Positions 6,761 to 7,376 of a stretch of DNA of 7,376 nt are shown here, one piece after another; the first letter of the stretch is position 1, and each line of letters starts with the position of its first letter. Under the pieces are notes generated by a model that was not told the DNA's origin, ran no database searches, and saw only the letters and a program-made list of their open reading frames with translations. The position numbers were made by a program, and so were the translations under genes. Location of the stretch: the NCBI GenBank assembly GCA_905215835.1, contig CAJMRR010000101.1, forward strand, positions 1 to 7,376, read 5' to 3'. This DNA is from an uncultured bacterium (lineage in GTDB: Bacteria; Actinomycetota; Coriobacteriia; Coriobacteriales; Coriobacteriaceae).

Positions 6761-7376
6761 ATGCTGAAGCTTTGGAAGGTTAACGCCAAGGCCGGCGACG
6801 CGACGGTCAAGTACCCGTTTGCGCCGTTCCCCACCAATAAGGACATGCGCGGCAAGCCCGAGCACAATGCTGAGCTCTGCATCGCTTGCGGTGCCTGCGG
6901 CGTGGCGTGCCCGGCCGATGCCATTCGCATGGACACCGACCTTGCGGCCGATACCATCACCTGGTCGATCGACTACGGCCGCTGCATCTTCTGCGGCCGT
7001 TGCGAGGAGGCCTGCCCCATGGAGGCCATCAAGCTCACCGAGGAGTTTGAGCTGGCCGTCATGAGCAAGGATGACCTCACCAGCAAGAGCGTCTATACGC
7101 TCGAGCACTGCTCGCGCTGCGGCAAGCCGTTTGCCCCGCATAAGGAGATCGACTACGCCAAGCGCCTGCTGCAAAAAACCGGCGGCATGGAGGCCATCCA
7201 GGCCGCCCGTACCGTCGGTATGTGCCAGGAGTGCAAGCGCGAGCTCGACGCCCTGCGCGCCGCCTCGGCCGTAAAGACCGGTAACGCGCGCGGCATGGCT
7301 GCCAACGAGACGCTTGCGTCCGGTGAGCCCCAGGGCCCCGGCATGGAGTATCTGGGCGGCCACGGCGTGAACCCGG
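6761..7376 (+). CDS. hyfH: Hydrogenase-4 subunit H, NuoI-like 2x[4Fe-4S] ferredoxin subunit (3' truncated by window)
   Basis: The frame is open from the ATG to the window end, giving 205 residues without a stop. This is an electron-transfer subunit that carries electrons through 4Fe-4S clusters toward the small subunit and HyfG. The start MLKLWKVNAKAGDATVKYPFAPFP is nearly the HyfH/HycF N-terminus I recall from E. coli. Two ferredoxin motifs are complete: Cys40, 43, 46 and 50 (CIACGACGVACP) and Cys75, 78, 81 and 85 (CIFCGRCEEACP). Two further CxxC pairs, Cys117/Cys120 in HCSRCGKPFAP and Cys155/Cys158 in MCQECKRE, also occur in E. coli HyfH and could bind a metal. E. coli HyfH is about 181 residues, so this protein already runs at least 24 residues longer, through a Gly/Ala-rich tail. 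HyfI, expected next, lies beyond the window. The start is supported by GAGGAGG upstream and one base of spacing from hyfG. Confidence 0.94.
   Translation, partial: MLKLWKVNAKAGDATVKYPFAPFPTNKDMRGKPEHNAELCIACGACGVACPADAIRMDTDLAADTITWSIDYGRCIFCGRCEEACPMEAIKLTEEFELAVMSKDDLTSKSVYTLEHCSRCGKPFAPHKEIDYAKRLLQKTGGMEAIQAARTVGMCQECKRELDALRAASAVKTGNARGMAANETLASGEPQGPGMEYLGGHGVNP

Noticed and set aside
5599..6960. A 453-codon minus-strand open frame antisense to hyfG and hyfH
   Set aside because: It is a shadow of the catalytic subunit gene. The forward frame holds both nickel-binding Cys motifs, and the reverse translation has no family signature.
6515..7363. A 282-codon minus-strand open frame at the 3' end
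   Set aside because: The forward strand here encodes HyfH with two intact 4Fe-4S motifs. The reverse frame ends in an arginine-rich run typical of shadow translation.

Overview
The window is a contiguous piece of a hydrogenase-4 (hyf) operon, all on the + strand. It encodes a membrane-bound group 4a [NiFe] hydrogenase of the formate hydrogenlyase type. The gene order is hyfB (3' end only), hyfC, hyfD, hyfE, hyfF, hyfG, hyfH (5' part, cut by the window end). This is the order I know from the Escherichia coli hyf operon, and protein lengths and signature motifs match the E. coli counterparts from memory. The DNA is GC-rich with strong G/C preference at third codon positions. GC content, Shine-Dalgarno style and an anaerobic Hyf system suggest a gut actinobacterium of the Coriobacteriia (Collinsella-like). 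That host assignment is an inference from general knowledge and no marker gene here proves it.

Layout: 1-341 is the C-terminus of HyfB, a NuoL-like antiporter subunit. 354-1280 is HyfC, the NuoH-like anchor. 1296-2753 is HyfD, an antiporter-like subunit. 2767-3420 is HyfE, which is NuoK-like in its second half. 3424-4983 is HyfF, another antiporter-like subunit. 4987-6759 is HyfG, a fused NuoC-NuoD-like catalytic large subunit with both Cys pairs for the Ni-Fe site. 6761-7376 is HyfH, a NuoI-like ferredoxin subunit with two 4Fe-4S motifs. Gaps are 12, 15, 13, 3, 3 and 1 nt, so there is no room for internal promoters or terminators. Each downstream start has a purine-rich ribosome binding site in or next to the preceding stop codon. 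No stretch over 300 bases lacks a gene, and I see no RNA gene, mobile element, CRISPR array or repeat family.

How the genes work together: electrons, probably from formate through a formate dehydrogenase and a HyfA-type ferredoxin subunit outside the window, would pass through HyfH and a HyfI-type small subunit (also outside) to the Ni-Fe centre in HyfG, where protons become H2. HyfC anchors this arm to the membrane. HyfB, HyfD, HyfE and HyfF form an extended complex-I-like membrane arm that keeps the charged residues expected for ion translocation. This points to an energy-conserving complex rather than the short arm of hydrogenase-3. I found no clearly undescribed system. The most useful second looks are the pumping arm, an extra cysteine beside the Ni-binding motif of HyfG, the long processed tail of HyfG, and the C-terminal extension of HyfH.
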